NCBI GenBank assembly: GCA_020080175.1
Contig: JAGHQL010000017.1
Coordinates: forward strand, 124,001 to 188,000
Direction: 5' to 3'
Source: Glutinoglossum americanum
Taxonomy: Eukaryota; Ascomycota; Geoglossomycetes; Geoglossales; Geoglossaceae
Length of the DNA stretch: 64,000 nt
This document shows positions 47,924 to 57,612 of this stretch, piece after piece. Both the position numbers and the translations under genes were made by a program. Numbering within the stretch: the stretch's first letter is position 1; each line of letters begins with the position of its first letter. Below the pieces are notes generated by a model. It was not told the DNA's origin. It made no database searches and worked only from the letters and a program-made list of their open reading frames with translations.

Positions 47924-48946
47924 CTAAAATGAAGATGTCTCGCGGATCGGAGGTGATAGTGGTAAAGGAATTGCCTGTTCTATCGGTATTGAGGAATTCT
48001 CATCGTGCCCGGACCAAGCATCACCCTCACCGACAGCAGAAGAGGATGTTGTCGACTCATTCGCGGCGGCCGGTTCACCAGCTGTCTTTTCCGCTGCACC
48101 TAATGCAAAATGGAGAGAAGGCAATGATGACGTTTCAAGCAGCAGGCCTTTACGAGGCGGTTTAATCTCGACAAGGTCTTCCCGTTCTTCCTCTTCCTCC
48201 GCCTCATCCGCTTTCTCACGGCCGAAGTCCACGACATCTCCGTCATAACCATCTTCGTCATCCTCGGCTTCGAGAACCTCTCGCCGGACGGCCTCCGTGG
48301 TGCTAGGCCGTCGCGGGCTAAGGGTTTTGCCGTCAAAAGCATCGGTCTCGTCATCAGAAGAAGAGGACTGTTGACATTTAGTGAGACCCAGGTCAGCGTC
48401 TTCTTCTGTTGTTGGCTGAGCTCCAGTTGGAGCTGTGGTGGTAGCAGCAGATGACGGTAGTGATTGTGTTTGTGAGGATAAAGATGACCATGATCCAGGT
48501 GTAAAAAGTGGATGGTTATGCGAGGGGTTTGGTAGTGATGATGGCTTGCCAGAAGATCTGAAAAAGCGTTGGAAGGATGATAAGAGAGAGGGTTGTACAT
48601 CGGCATCTGGCCCAAAATCATCGGCGTCTCCGTCATCACTCTCAATCGTGAACCGCCCTTCTTCTATTTGGGTGAACTCAACGCTCACACCTGGTTGAGA
48701 TGTCAACAACTCCTCTTGCCCAGAATGTGTTTCCCGCTCTTGATTCTGCTTATGCCTCGCTAAGCGCGCCTCAAACCGGCGTCTGGCTCGTGGAGGCGGG
48801 AGATTAAGTGGTGGCGGCGGGGGAGGTGCATTGGGAGGTATTGCGGAAAAACCAGGATCTTCGTCCTCTTCGAGTGATCCAAATCTGTCGACGGAGCCGA
48901 TCTCTTGTGGAACGTATCTTGAGAACTGTGATATGTAAAGCGACAT
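47924..48946 (-). CDS. Unrecognised acidic, proline-rich protein
   Basis: A single open frame of 340 residues starting MSLYISQFSRYVPQEIGSVD. Then come a PPPPPPLNLPPPRARRRFEARLARHKQ segment, a Ser/Thr-rich middle and an Asp/Glu-rich stretch (EDDEDGYDGDVVDF and AEEEEERED regions). It is compositionally biased and predicted mostly disordered. I do not recognise a domain or function. The N-terminal block (QFSRYVPQEIGS) looks like a conserved motif rather than low-complexity sequence. It lies 325 bp downstream of the SAPS gene on the same strand, with its own ATG. The ATATCACAG before TTCTCAAG could be an intron acceptor, so the true start might lie upstream. Confidence 0.6.
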   Translation of the reverse strand: MSLYISQFSRYVPQEIGSVDRFGSLEEDEDPGFSAIPPNAPPPPPPLNLPPPRARRRFEARLARHKQNQERETHSGQEELLTSQPGVSVEFTQIEEGRFTIESDDGDADDFGPDADVQPSLLSSFQRFFRSSGKPSSLPNPSHNHPLFTPGSWSSLSSQTQSLPSSAATTTAPTGAQPTTEEDADLGLTKCQQSSSSDDETDAFDGKTLSPRRPSTTEAVRREVLEAEDDEDGYDGDVVDFGREKADEAEEEEEREDLVEIKPPRKGLLLETSSLPSLHFALGAAEKTAGEPAAANESTTSSSAVGEGDAWSGHDENSSIPIEQAIPLPLSPPIRETSSF

Positions 48947-49271
48947 CAGTATACCAAGAACTCCTTAAGTGTAGGGTATATGTTTCAAAGCTCAGCCCGG
49001 CAGGGGGTGATGGTCGTGTCAAAGGCTAGCATCACAGGAAAAGATGAATCGGAGTGCAGGCGAGGGGAAATATATGCAATGGAAGGTCTCGTTGCGATGC
49101 CACGTGTGCGGCTCCGTGTCTAGACGCTGATGCTTCCCTTACCATCCGTATGGACGCATGGGCAGATACAGAATTGATCCCATAAAAAGAATGGAATATG
49201 GAAAATATGAACAGGGTAGGGAAGAATATTAGAACCCAGGCGATGCCTGTGCTAAACGGTTCCAATTCACT
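48947..49271. other. Gap between SAPS gene and the acidic-protein gene
   Basis: 325 bp of minus-strand tandem spacing containing the SAPS 3' region and the putative promoter of the next gene. A short ATG-started frame ends quickly. Nothing else is seen. Confidence 0.4.
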
Positions 49272-52200
49272 TCACTTATAGGACATTTCAACATCCTCAA
49301 ATGAAAAATCGGCACCCACTTGATCCGAACCACTCGGGGCTCCAATGCGTCCGCCTTCCTCATCGTGATCCTCCTCCATCTCTTCGTCTTCCTCATCGCT
49401 GGAATTTCCGAAACCACTGACTAAGCCGCCACCGAGATTGAAACTACTTCCCATAACGCTGTTGCCGTTGACTATATCAATGGGATCGAGTCCAACGCCG
49501 CCGACACCGGCCAGTCCAGCGCTAGCCAGGGAAGCCGAAGCCCCATTGCCGAAAGCTTGTGCAGCATTAACAGCGGACATAACAGCTTGCCTAGGTCCCA
49601 AAGATACATCCGGCCGAACTCCACCCAAGATTGCATTGTCCCGCTCCCTAGTCTCGGCCAGTGTCTGCTCAACGTAGTCAATCCACTCTCGATCCATCAC
49701 TTTATCCAAGACAACTTGCGATAGCAGCTCAGGTGGGTGGCGTTCAGTGAATTTAACAACTTCCTCAGCGATGAGTGTTAGATGGCCCATATAACCAAGT
49801 CGCATGTTCGACTTCTCTTGTGCAGTGTCACTTTGCCGCTGCCCTTCAACTATACGCTCAGTGATCCTACCAGTCTCAAAGAGATCAACAGCAAGAGTGC
49901 GATTATAGCCTCGATCCATAGGCCCATTGAAGACCTGCTGAACTACATCATAGACGACGTTATGTAAGAAATTATTCCATGGAAACCGGAAGAAGAAATC
50001 CTAGAGTTAACAGAGTCAGGATTCGCTTTAATCCGTTTTTGTCCATGAAATCAGCTAGAAACGCCTTACCAAGATTGTCGGTACAACGCGATGTTCCACG
50101 AACATCATCTTCAAGAAATCCCCTACAACAGGTTTACCATCGATATCGGTTTCTACAAACGGCCCGAATGAGTTATCTGTGTCATTACCGGACATCAAAA
50201 CAGATCTAATGCTATCGCCCTCTTCTCCAAGAGTGGTGTCAATTGTTTCCTGACTATCTCCCGCTCCAACTTGACGTTGGGGATCAGCATCTAAGGTCGC
50301 TGCAAGTTGAGACTGGTCTAGCCGACTAGCAAATAAAGGTTCTGGGTGATCCTCGGAGTGTGGTGAAAGATCCCTTGGTGTACTCGAATCGGGCGTTAAA
50401 ATAAGCGAATTTTGGTCTACTATGCCATGGTGGTTTCCCTCGGTATTGGGGGGTGAAGTAGTCCCGGTATTGCTAGAGTCGGAATTGATAATGCCGGGAG
50501 GCAATGGAACCGCAGATTCAATTAGTCCTTCACGCCGATCCTCATCCGGACATGACACGGATGGTGAAGTCATTATTGTATCATTGTCTAGATCTAGTCC
50601 GCCGACCTGAGCAGTAAGACCAGCAGACGTCGGTGATAGCGGCTCTTCTCCTGAAGTATGGGGCAGCTGCAATGCTACTTCCTGCTCGACAGCATCATGT
50701 GCGGGTTTAGGGACAACCCTTGGAGAGGAGAGAGGCTCATCCACAAACTCGTCTTCGTCAATGACGGGAACATGAATAGTCTTGACTGGTTTACTCATTC
50801 CGGAGGCTTTTGAGTTGATTTCGGGATCTTGTCGCTCGTCGAAATCGTCCCTGACCTCTTCAACCAACGCCCCGGAGACACCAACATCCTCAAATCCTTC
50901 CTCTTCATCAACGTTTTGCAAATCAGGCCTCCGAATCTCCTCAGGCGACCCAGAGCCAAACCGATATGGCGGGGACATTCCATTTTGGTACCCGGTACTA
51001 TCTTCCGTGAAATCAGTGCTATTTGAATGTACCTCCCTTATGGCTGAAAAACCCCCCTCTTGTTTTAAGCGCTCCCGTTCACGATCTCGTTCCTTCACAT
51101 ATCTCTCGCTACCACGCTCGTTAAGAAGTCCCATATTGCTGCAATGAAGAAGTTCTGCCATGAGTTCACAAGTTTTGAATCTGTCAAACCCAAGGGGCTC
51201 TATCTTCTCCCCAAATGCGGCCTTGAGCTCCCTCCGTTTCACCGCGGTGGTCCCGTCACCGTTGATAACAGTATGATTTGGACTAAGAATCAAACCCATG
51301 AAGTCGGGAACATGCTGTGCGAACAAACGGAGAAGGGTTCCAAGATAGATAGGGTCTCGACCTGAAGGTGGCGAATCGGCAGCTCCGATATCGGGATCAT
51401 AATCAGAGTTATTCTTCCGAATGACTTCGATGATAATTCCTACGCCTACAGTGAGAGGGTTCCCTCCATGGAGCATCTCCGTAGTGAGAGTTGAGATGCA
51501 CGGCTCGGAAACCAGTTGTCTAGTGAGGTCGTTCGGGCCAATGCAGGATTGCTCGTTCTGGGAGGCGTTTGCTGAAATGGTGATTATAGCCTTAAGAAAG
51601 TCTCCAGCGGATGTCTGTGTCGCGGAAGAATGCTCTGGCGAGAGATAAGATAGCAGAATTGGTATCAGATTCTGTGAATGTAGCCACTGAATGCAGGGAA
51701 GCGTCAGTACTTAATTAAAGAAAGAATGTTGCTTGCATTACATACGTCGACGATTCCTTGACCACCTTCAGCTTTCTCTAAACTGATTATCTTCAGTAAG
51801 AGATCCATCACCATCGGGCAGTCAACGTGTTGCAACATGTTTGGCACTGCATTTTCCAGAGTTTTGAAGAACTCTAGCATCTCCTCTGTCTTCTTATCGA
51901 GTAGAGTCTCGTTCACTTTAGTGAAATACCCTGCTTGGAGAGCATCCAGGGGTGGTTCACGCTTCAGAAACTCCCAGAAGTGCCGAAGGTGATGCTGGTT
52001 TTCCATCAAGGACTCTGATATTGACCATGTCTCTGAGGACAGAACCTCACATGAGATATAAGCGTATTTTAATCGTTTTTTCTCCTCCTCTTCTCTCTCT
52101 TCCTCACTCAGGTTGTACAGCTTAAACTTCCCTTTGCTCTGCCTGCGAGTGTGCCCTCCATCAACTCCATAGTTAGGCACATCGGACACTTCTTCATCTT

Positions 52201-52414
52201 CATCAAGATTGTATGGTTTGGGCGCAATGACGTATTCTAGCAGACGCCTCAGTCTAGATTCATCCCGGATAAACTCGATCAGTTTTGAATTATGCTGCTT
52301 TAGTTCTTGTATTAAGTCTGACTCGTCCAGGAGCTCTTCAAGAGTAACATCTGGCTTATCAAGAAGGGTATCGAGGGTCGAGATGTTCGCATAGCCGCCG
52401 AACCTCCAAAACAT
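49272..52414 (-). CDS. SAPS-domain protein (Sit4-associated phosphatase subunit)
   Basis: Minus-strand exons 52414-51746, 51686-50070, 50000-49272, giving 1004 residues. It starts MFWRFGGYANISTLDTLLDK, the hallmark of SAP155/SAP185/SAP190 and human PP6R subunits. SAPS-domain blocks follow: CPMVMDLLLKIISLE, the spliced GIVDWLHSQNLIPILLSYLSPE, LTTEMLHGGNPLTVGVGIIIEVIRKNNSDYDPD, then after an acidic Ser-rich insert MMFVEHRVVPTILDFFFRFPWNNFLHNVVYDVVQQ and GYMGHLTLIAEEVVKF. The C-terminus carries an Asp/Glu patch and ends FSFEDVEMSYK. These proteins bind the PP2A-like phosphatase Sit4/PP6 and link it to cell-cycle entry and TOR signalling. The long acidic insert (roughly residues 390-700) is probably disordered. 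Divergent from VPS60. Confidence 0.92.
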
Positions 52415-53281
52415 GGTGGGCTAGGTAATAGAAGGTTGGAATGAAAGTGTGTCAGTAGTAAGATGCTGAAAATGCCCGAGCGTTCGCCGAGAGAGAGATA
52501 GTTGGTCATGCGAGAAGCTTGTAGCGTTTGAGCGGAGCCTCAGGTCGCTCGGTGTTTGGGAACTCAAGTTCTTAAAGGCGATTTTCGAGTATCTAAAACC
52601 GTACTGTATGCGTGACGGTTTGGGACTGCCAATAACTAGCAGAATGCATAAGTTAGCCGCAGTGCAAATGGCACAGTCTCATCGATCGGTTTGCAAGACA
52701 CCACGTCTCTGGAAAAGATCGCATCACAGACAAAATCGGCAGAATCGAGGTGTAGAAGCATGTAAGCGTACCTTGAAACCCAGAAGTGCTTGGGCTTGAC
52801 CCAGAAATAACGAAGGCGATATGAAAGGTCAAAGATGCAGTCAATTATTGGTCCCCCGGTGTAAGAAGTGAATGACAACACTCTGCGGAAGGCGCGTCTG
52901 CAAAAGCTAGCCAGCGCCGGATAGGACAATTAGGCGAGAGAGCAAGTTCGAAGGAATGATTTGGTTAACATGTCACGAGAGAATGGGGGCTATGGGTGAA
53001 GAGTTACTTGATGGATCGTCGTTGTCCGTCCGGCCCGAGATACTGACTGCACAACTAATTTTTTTTAATATGTGAGGCGTTTTGATACCCAGCTCTAATC
53101 CTCGTTGAAACCCCTTATTTACGGGCGACTGGGTGCTCCAGAATTGCGACAAATTACCCGAGTTTGAAATGTTTGATATATATATTCACGTGACCGATCA
53201 CCAAGAAGTGCGTGCTCCTCAAAAGCGACTTTCCTATCACCTCTAAATTGTGAGGCAAACACCTTCAACCTAGTGGTAGAG
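52415..53281. promoter_or_regulatory. Divergent promoter region of SAPS gene and VPS60
   Basis: 867 bp between starts. The only named element is the TCACGTGA E-box at 53186-53193, next to a (TA)n-like TATATATA stretch. No gene is seen. Confidence 0.45.
53186..53193. promoter_or_regulatory. TCACGTGA palindrome (CACGTG E-box)
   Basis: Perfect 8-bp palindrome with the CACGTG core preferred by fungal bHLH factors such as Cbf1 and Pho4, 89 bp before the VPS60 ATG. Confidence 0.45.
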
Positions 53282-53983
53282 ATGAACCGGCTCTTTGGGG
53301 CAAAGAATACGGCACCTAAGCCGACATTAAGCAGCGCTATACAAAATGTGAATATTCCCGCAACTGTCTAGGACAAAGTAGCAGCACCCCACTAATATGA
53401 ACATTTCTAGGTCGACACACATATTGAATCCATTGATGTCAAGCTCGCCAAACTCAACGCTGAGCTCACGGGCTATCAGCAAAAGCTCTCCAAGATGCGC
53501 GATGGGCCGGGTAAAACTGCTATCAAGCAAAAAGCACTGAAGGTGCTTCAGAGACGAAAGATGTACGAAGGCCAGCGCGACCAGCTCCAGCAGCAGTCGT
53601 GGAACATGGAACAGGCAGGCATGATGCAGGATAACCTGAAGAACGTCATGACAACAGTCGATGCAATGAAGACAACGAATAAGAGCTTGAAGCAGCAGTA
53701 TGGTAAGATCAATATCGACCAGATCGAGAAGATGCAGGATGAGATGGCCGATCTGATGGATATCGGGAACGATATCCAGGAGAGTATCAGTCGGAGCTAT
53801 GATATCCCAGACGACGTCGATGAGGCAGAGTTAGATGCAGAATTAGATGCACTGGGTGAGGAGGTGGAGCTTGAGGGTTTTGGATCGGAGGCTATGCCCT
53901 CGTTTATGGTGGACGAAGTTGGCCCTCCAGAGTTCGTTGATGAACCAGTGGAGGCTGGGAAGGTCAAGGAAGCTGCCGGTTGA
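53282..53983 (+). CDS. VPS60: ESCRT-III related protein Vps60/CHMP5
   Basis: Exons 53282-53347 and 53411-53983, giving 212 residues. It starts MNRLFGAKNTAPKPTL, the Vps60 N-terminus, and contains the Snf7-fold helices: IDVKLAKLNAELTGYQQKL, MRDGPGKTAIKQKALKVLQR, MYEGQRDQLQQQSWNMEQA, and DAMKTTNKSLKQQYGKINID. A C-terminal acidic regulatory region follows (DEAELDAELDALGEEVELE), with a short hydrophobic end suited to MIT-interacting binding. Vps60 binds Vta1 and stimulates the Vps4 ATPase in endosomal sorting. Length and residue pattern are standard. Confidence 0.93.
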
Positions 53984-55653
53984 TCCATGCTGGTTTTGTT
54001 GTCTCTAATATAATGCTTGGCATTCCCAGCTATTATCTATACCTTCTGGAGTGTGGCGTTCTGGCGATTTTACTCCCCACACATCAATAAATCGTTCACC
54101 TATCCCAAGTCTTGCAAGATAGACGATCTTGTGTCCATACCCAGAGCCTTACTTTACATTTCTTTCAAACCACTTTCTCCCCTCTGATGTCCCGGTTCCC
54201 TAGGTGGACCGCCTCAGGCTCCTATCCCCAATACAGGAGGCCGGCCTAGCATTCTAAATAATTAAAGGGCCATTACCAAAGGATACCGGGAATAAGCCCT
54301 TAGGAATATAGGATACCTGTATGCTACCTATAAATTCACGCCCAGTAATAACCTCGAGCTATCACTGAGTTCTAATCCTAGTAACGAGTCGAGCTTGGAT
54401 CAAGTTCGAGCCTAGGGAAGAATTTAGACCAGACTTCCGACTATCCCAATAGGAAGGTTGGGACCCCCTAAGTAAGTCGTCATTTGGCAGCCATGCGTCC
54501 TTGGCAAGAATACCCCATGATGTGGGCATGCTTTGCTAAACTACCCCTGCATGGGCGACGATTTTGCGAGATACATATATCGAAAGCATACTCTACAGTC
54601 CATGAACCAGACCCATACCCAAGTGACGATTTGCCGAGCGAATCCAGAGTGGTATTTTAATTTTTTATTCCTAGATTCAATACGAATAGGTGCGGTTTCC
54701 ATCCCCACATCCAAACCTACATCTCCCAGCAGGCCGACCGCGCCATCTTCATCGGCCACACCATCACAAGCAACACAAAGTCCACCACCCAAGCTTCTCC
54801 AGCACTAATCAGTTTGTCCACACGAAGGAATGAAGATTAAAGACAAGTTTGCTAAAACGCAACTTGGTATGATCAGGGTACCAGGATACTCAGAGGTGGA
54901 AGACACTTACATCCTATCAAGTACCATATATGCCTACCCACGAATTCTATTAGACTTGTGGATACAGCAGGTTTCTAGAACCCATTTTCTTGCCCCATGG
55001 CTGATGTTTCATATTGTTGAGAGCCTTGCGGTGGCGGTGGTAAGCGCTTAGTCCCATAAAAGCCCGACAACATTTAATATCCTTAGCTATTCCGAGAGTA
55101 AAAGCATTCCGCGGAGGCGTGAGAATTATCCTATTCATCTCCCAAGGCGTTTCATATCACCAAAAGATTTATTAAATATTTGATTGCGCAACGTCGCTTG
55201 ACATAGCGTGTTCATCTCCAGTTTACGAACATGAGATGCCTAGATCGCTAATCATGGGTAGGGGGGTTAGTAGGATAAGTACACGACCATGCTGAACGCC
55301 ACCAAGGTAGCCATGCAGGCTGGTTGACGCCCGAAGCGGTGTGTGCAAGGTGGAGCTCGGAACAATAGATGCCCAACACGGAGCGGGTGCACATCCGATA
55401 CGCGGACACTTCAAATAAGTTTATGGGACAGCCCTATCAACCAAAGTCACTATCGCTGCCTATTTTCCAGCTTGACGGTGAGCAGTGTGGTAGCAATCTG
55501 AAGCGGTACGGTCCTTCGGGTCAGGCGTGTAGCATGTATAAGCAGAGGGAGCAAGATATCACAACGTGTCATAGATGCATACTAGACATCGACAACTTTG
55601 GGTAAAAATAGGGGCCAAAACTACAAGAGAATCAACCTATATGTCACCATAAT
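53984..55653. other. Sparse 1.7-kb region before the DUF7896-type gene
   Basis: Contains the VPS60 3' region. From about 54190 to 54490 there are several short palindromes and imperfect hairpins (AGGCCGGCCT near 54240, a 9-bp stem near 54380-54405), which give a repeat-derived look without terminal repeats I could define. Frames of 60-90 codons (for example at 55369-55605) are not recognisable. Confidence 0.4.
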
Positions 55654-56172
55654 ATGGCTCCGAATCCGAATACTTCATGTCTAAAACCATACAGGCGCCC
55701 TTGCCGTTCCCGCGTCTATTGTTCGAAATGCGAGGAGGTACCCAATGGCTTTCGTGGCCAGCACGAGCTCCGCCGACACATGAATCGCCACATGGCGGTG
55801 CGGAAAGCCTGGATCACCGTTGACATTTCAGAGGCTGGAAATGCAGCGCCATCCTCCGTGGCAGGAGAGATGTCCACACTAGGCCTGCCCAAAAAGCCAC
55901 TGGCTAGTTGCAAATCCTGTTGCAGCGGGAAGGAGTACGGCAGCTACTACAATACGGCCGCTCACCTCAGAAGAGTCCATTTCAATCCTCAGGTGCAGCG
56001 AAAAGCCGGACAGCCCACGAAGGGGATCAGGAGATGCGGGGGTAATGATAGTAAAGAGCCTCCAATGGAGACGCTAAGACGGTGGATGAGGGAAATAGAA
56101 GTCGTGAACCATGGCATGGTTAAGGAGGCAGCTCAGGAAGATTACCCCATGGAGGCCCCACAAAACTCATGA
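55654..56172 (+). CDS. Short C2H2-like zinc-finger protein, DUF7896 type
   Basis: Single-exon frame of 172 residues. Finger 1: C23, C26, H42, H46 within CSKCEEVPNGFRGQHELRRH. Finger 2: C86, C89 (or C90), H104, H109 within the CKSCCSGKEYGSYYNTAAHL segment and RRVHF after it. The block EPPMETLRRWMREIE matches the conserved PPMEVLKNWM-type tail I associate with the DUF7896 zinc-finger proteins of Pezizomycotina. Family members I know of are several hundred residues long, with the fingers near the C-terminus, so this one lacks the usual long N-terminal part. Either upstream exons were missed (an in-frame stop lies at 55609) or it is a shortened copy. Function unknown; a DNA- or RNA-binding role is possible. 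Confidence 0.55.
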   Translation: MAPNPNTSCLKPYRRPCRSRVYCSKCEEVPNGFRGQHELRRHMNRHMAVRKAWITVDISEAGNAAPSSVAGEMSTLGLPKKPLASCKSCCSGKEYGSYYNTAAHLRRVHFNPQVQRKAGQPTKGIRRCGGNDSKEPPMETLRRWMREIEVVNHGMVKEAAQEDYPMEAPQNS

Positions 56173-57612
56173 AGTAGTCAGAGCTCCGGCATGGCCGCCG
56201 GTGGAGATCCACAGTAAAGGTGCGTATCTCAAAGCTTCCCTCTTCCTTGCTGCTAGCATTCTGATATCGACTCGTTTAAATCAAGGGGCCCCGTAAAAAC
56301 CAAAGGGATCGAAGGAGGTTATTTGGTCTGGATTTGCGGATTGTAGTTTAACATGAAGGGATGTATATGTTCTAAGGAAGATGGCACATGTCGGGGTGCT
56401 CTTGTTGGATTACACTCTTTATTGACAAACCACTAAACTCAAGCGGTGGTCTCAATCAAATAAAACGCTTTTCTATCTGCAAGGACAGTTAGCAATTAGG
56501 CAGCGTAAGGCCAAAAGGGTCGTAAAACTTGCTCTCCATGGGTTGTTTAGCTCGAACCCGGGCGGCGCAGCAACCTGGTCAGACTGGCCTCTCAAAAAGC
56601 CCGTCAATCGCCGATCCCGATCCATCACTATTTAGATACATCAGATTATAGAGGCTTAGTATGCGTATATCAGGGTATATACTTTGCTATACAACTGTTA
56701 GCTAAGAATTCGTGAAGACTAGGAGGGTGAACACACTCTATCCCATTGATCAATCGAATGCCTCTGTCTCTTCCCCCCATTCTGCATGTGTCTAATCTTT
56801 GAAAGGCCGGCACCAGTAAAAGCAAACATCTATAAAGGTTTAATATCTGCCTTAGAACCGCCGTAGAGCTAACATACGCCAATCATTATCCCGTACGGGA
56901 GGAGAGCTTCAAATGGAACGCCCATGCTCGAGGTGGGTAAAAGGCTCTCGACTGCCCTTAAGGCTATCAAAAGCAGATAAGGTGTACTCAACTAGGGCTT
57001 GGGCTGCGTTCTTGAGGCTGTTGTTTGCTGTCGTTGATTATTATAAACGCGGGCATTGAAGGGGAGGTTGAGTTGAGCACCGACCGTGAAAAACACGTGA
57101 CTCTCATACAGGCCGTTTGACGACGTCTTCTCAAGGGGGCGCGAGAGGGAGATACAAAGCAACAACTTAACAAGCTATCTCGCGACCTATCGAAAAAGAT
57201 ATCGCGCGTCGGAGGAGCGCATATCACACGTTTAATCGCGTTTTTCATCAAAGCGACATTCAGATGAGTCTGGGGTTCGCTTCACTTGGTGAGGTCTACA
57301 CCGCGACCAACACTTCTTCCTTCATGTTCTTGGATAGCTACTGACAAAACCGATTCAGTGGTCTTGTTTTGAGCTCCAACCTTCGTTTGTGCCATAGTGT
57401 TCCGTGCATACCACCCATCGCATCATCACAGCGAATTTATCTGTTGAACCTACATTCACCACCAAGAGGCTCATCCTCATGACACTCTCTGATTGTCGCA
57501 TTCAATCAAGGCGTAAATCAACACGCTAATACATCACCGAGCCAGTCAGATTTCTCCAATTTGCGCTTAAGGATTCACTACCGCGAACGTGGCGACTCTT
57601 CTGGAATACGGC
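56173..57612. other. 1.4-kb intergenic region before the MYST gene
   Basis: Mixed composition. A GGGTTCGAGC string on the minus strand near 56550 resembles a tRNA B box, but no A box or cloverleaf is found. The last ~300 bp form the MYST gene promoter. No gene is called. Confidence 0.45.

Noticed and set aside
54186-54490. LTR or terminal-inverted-repeat transposon remnant
   Set aside because: Ends do not pair, no target-site duplication was seen and no element proteins are nearby.
56540-56600. Minus-strand tRNA, from GGGTTCGAGC
   Set aside because: No A box and no pairing acceptor or anticodon stems.
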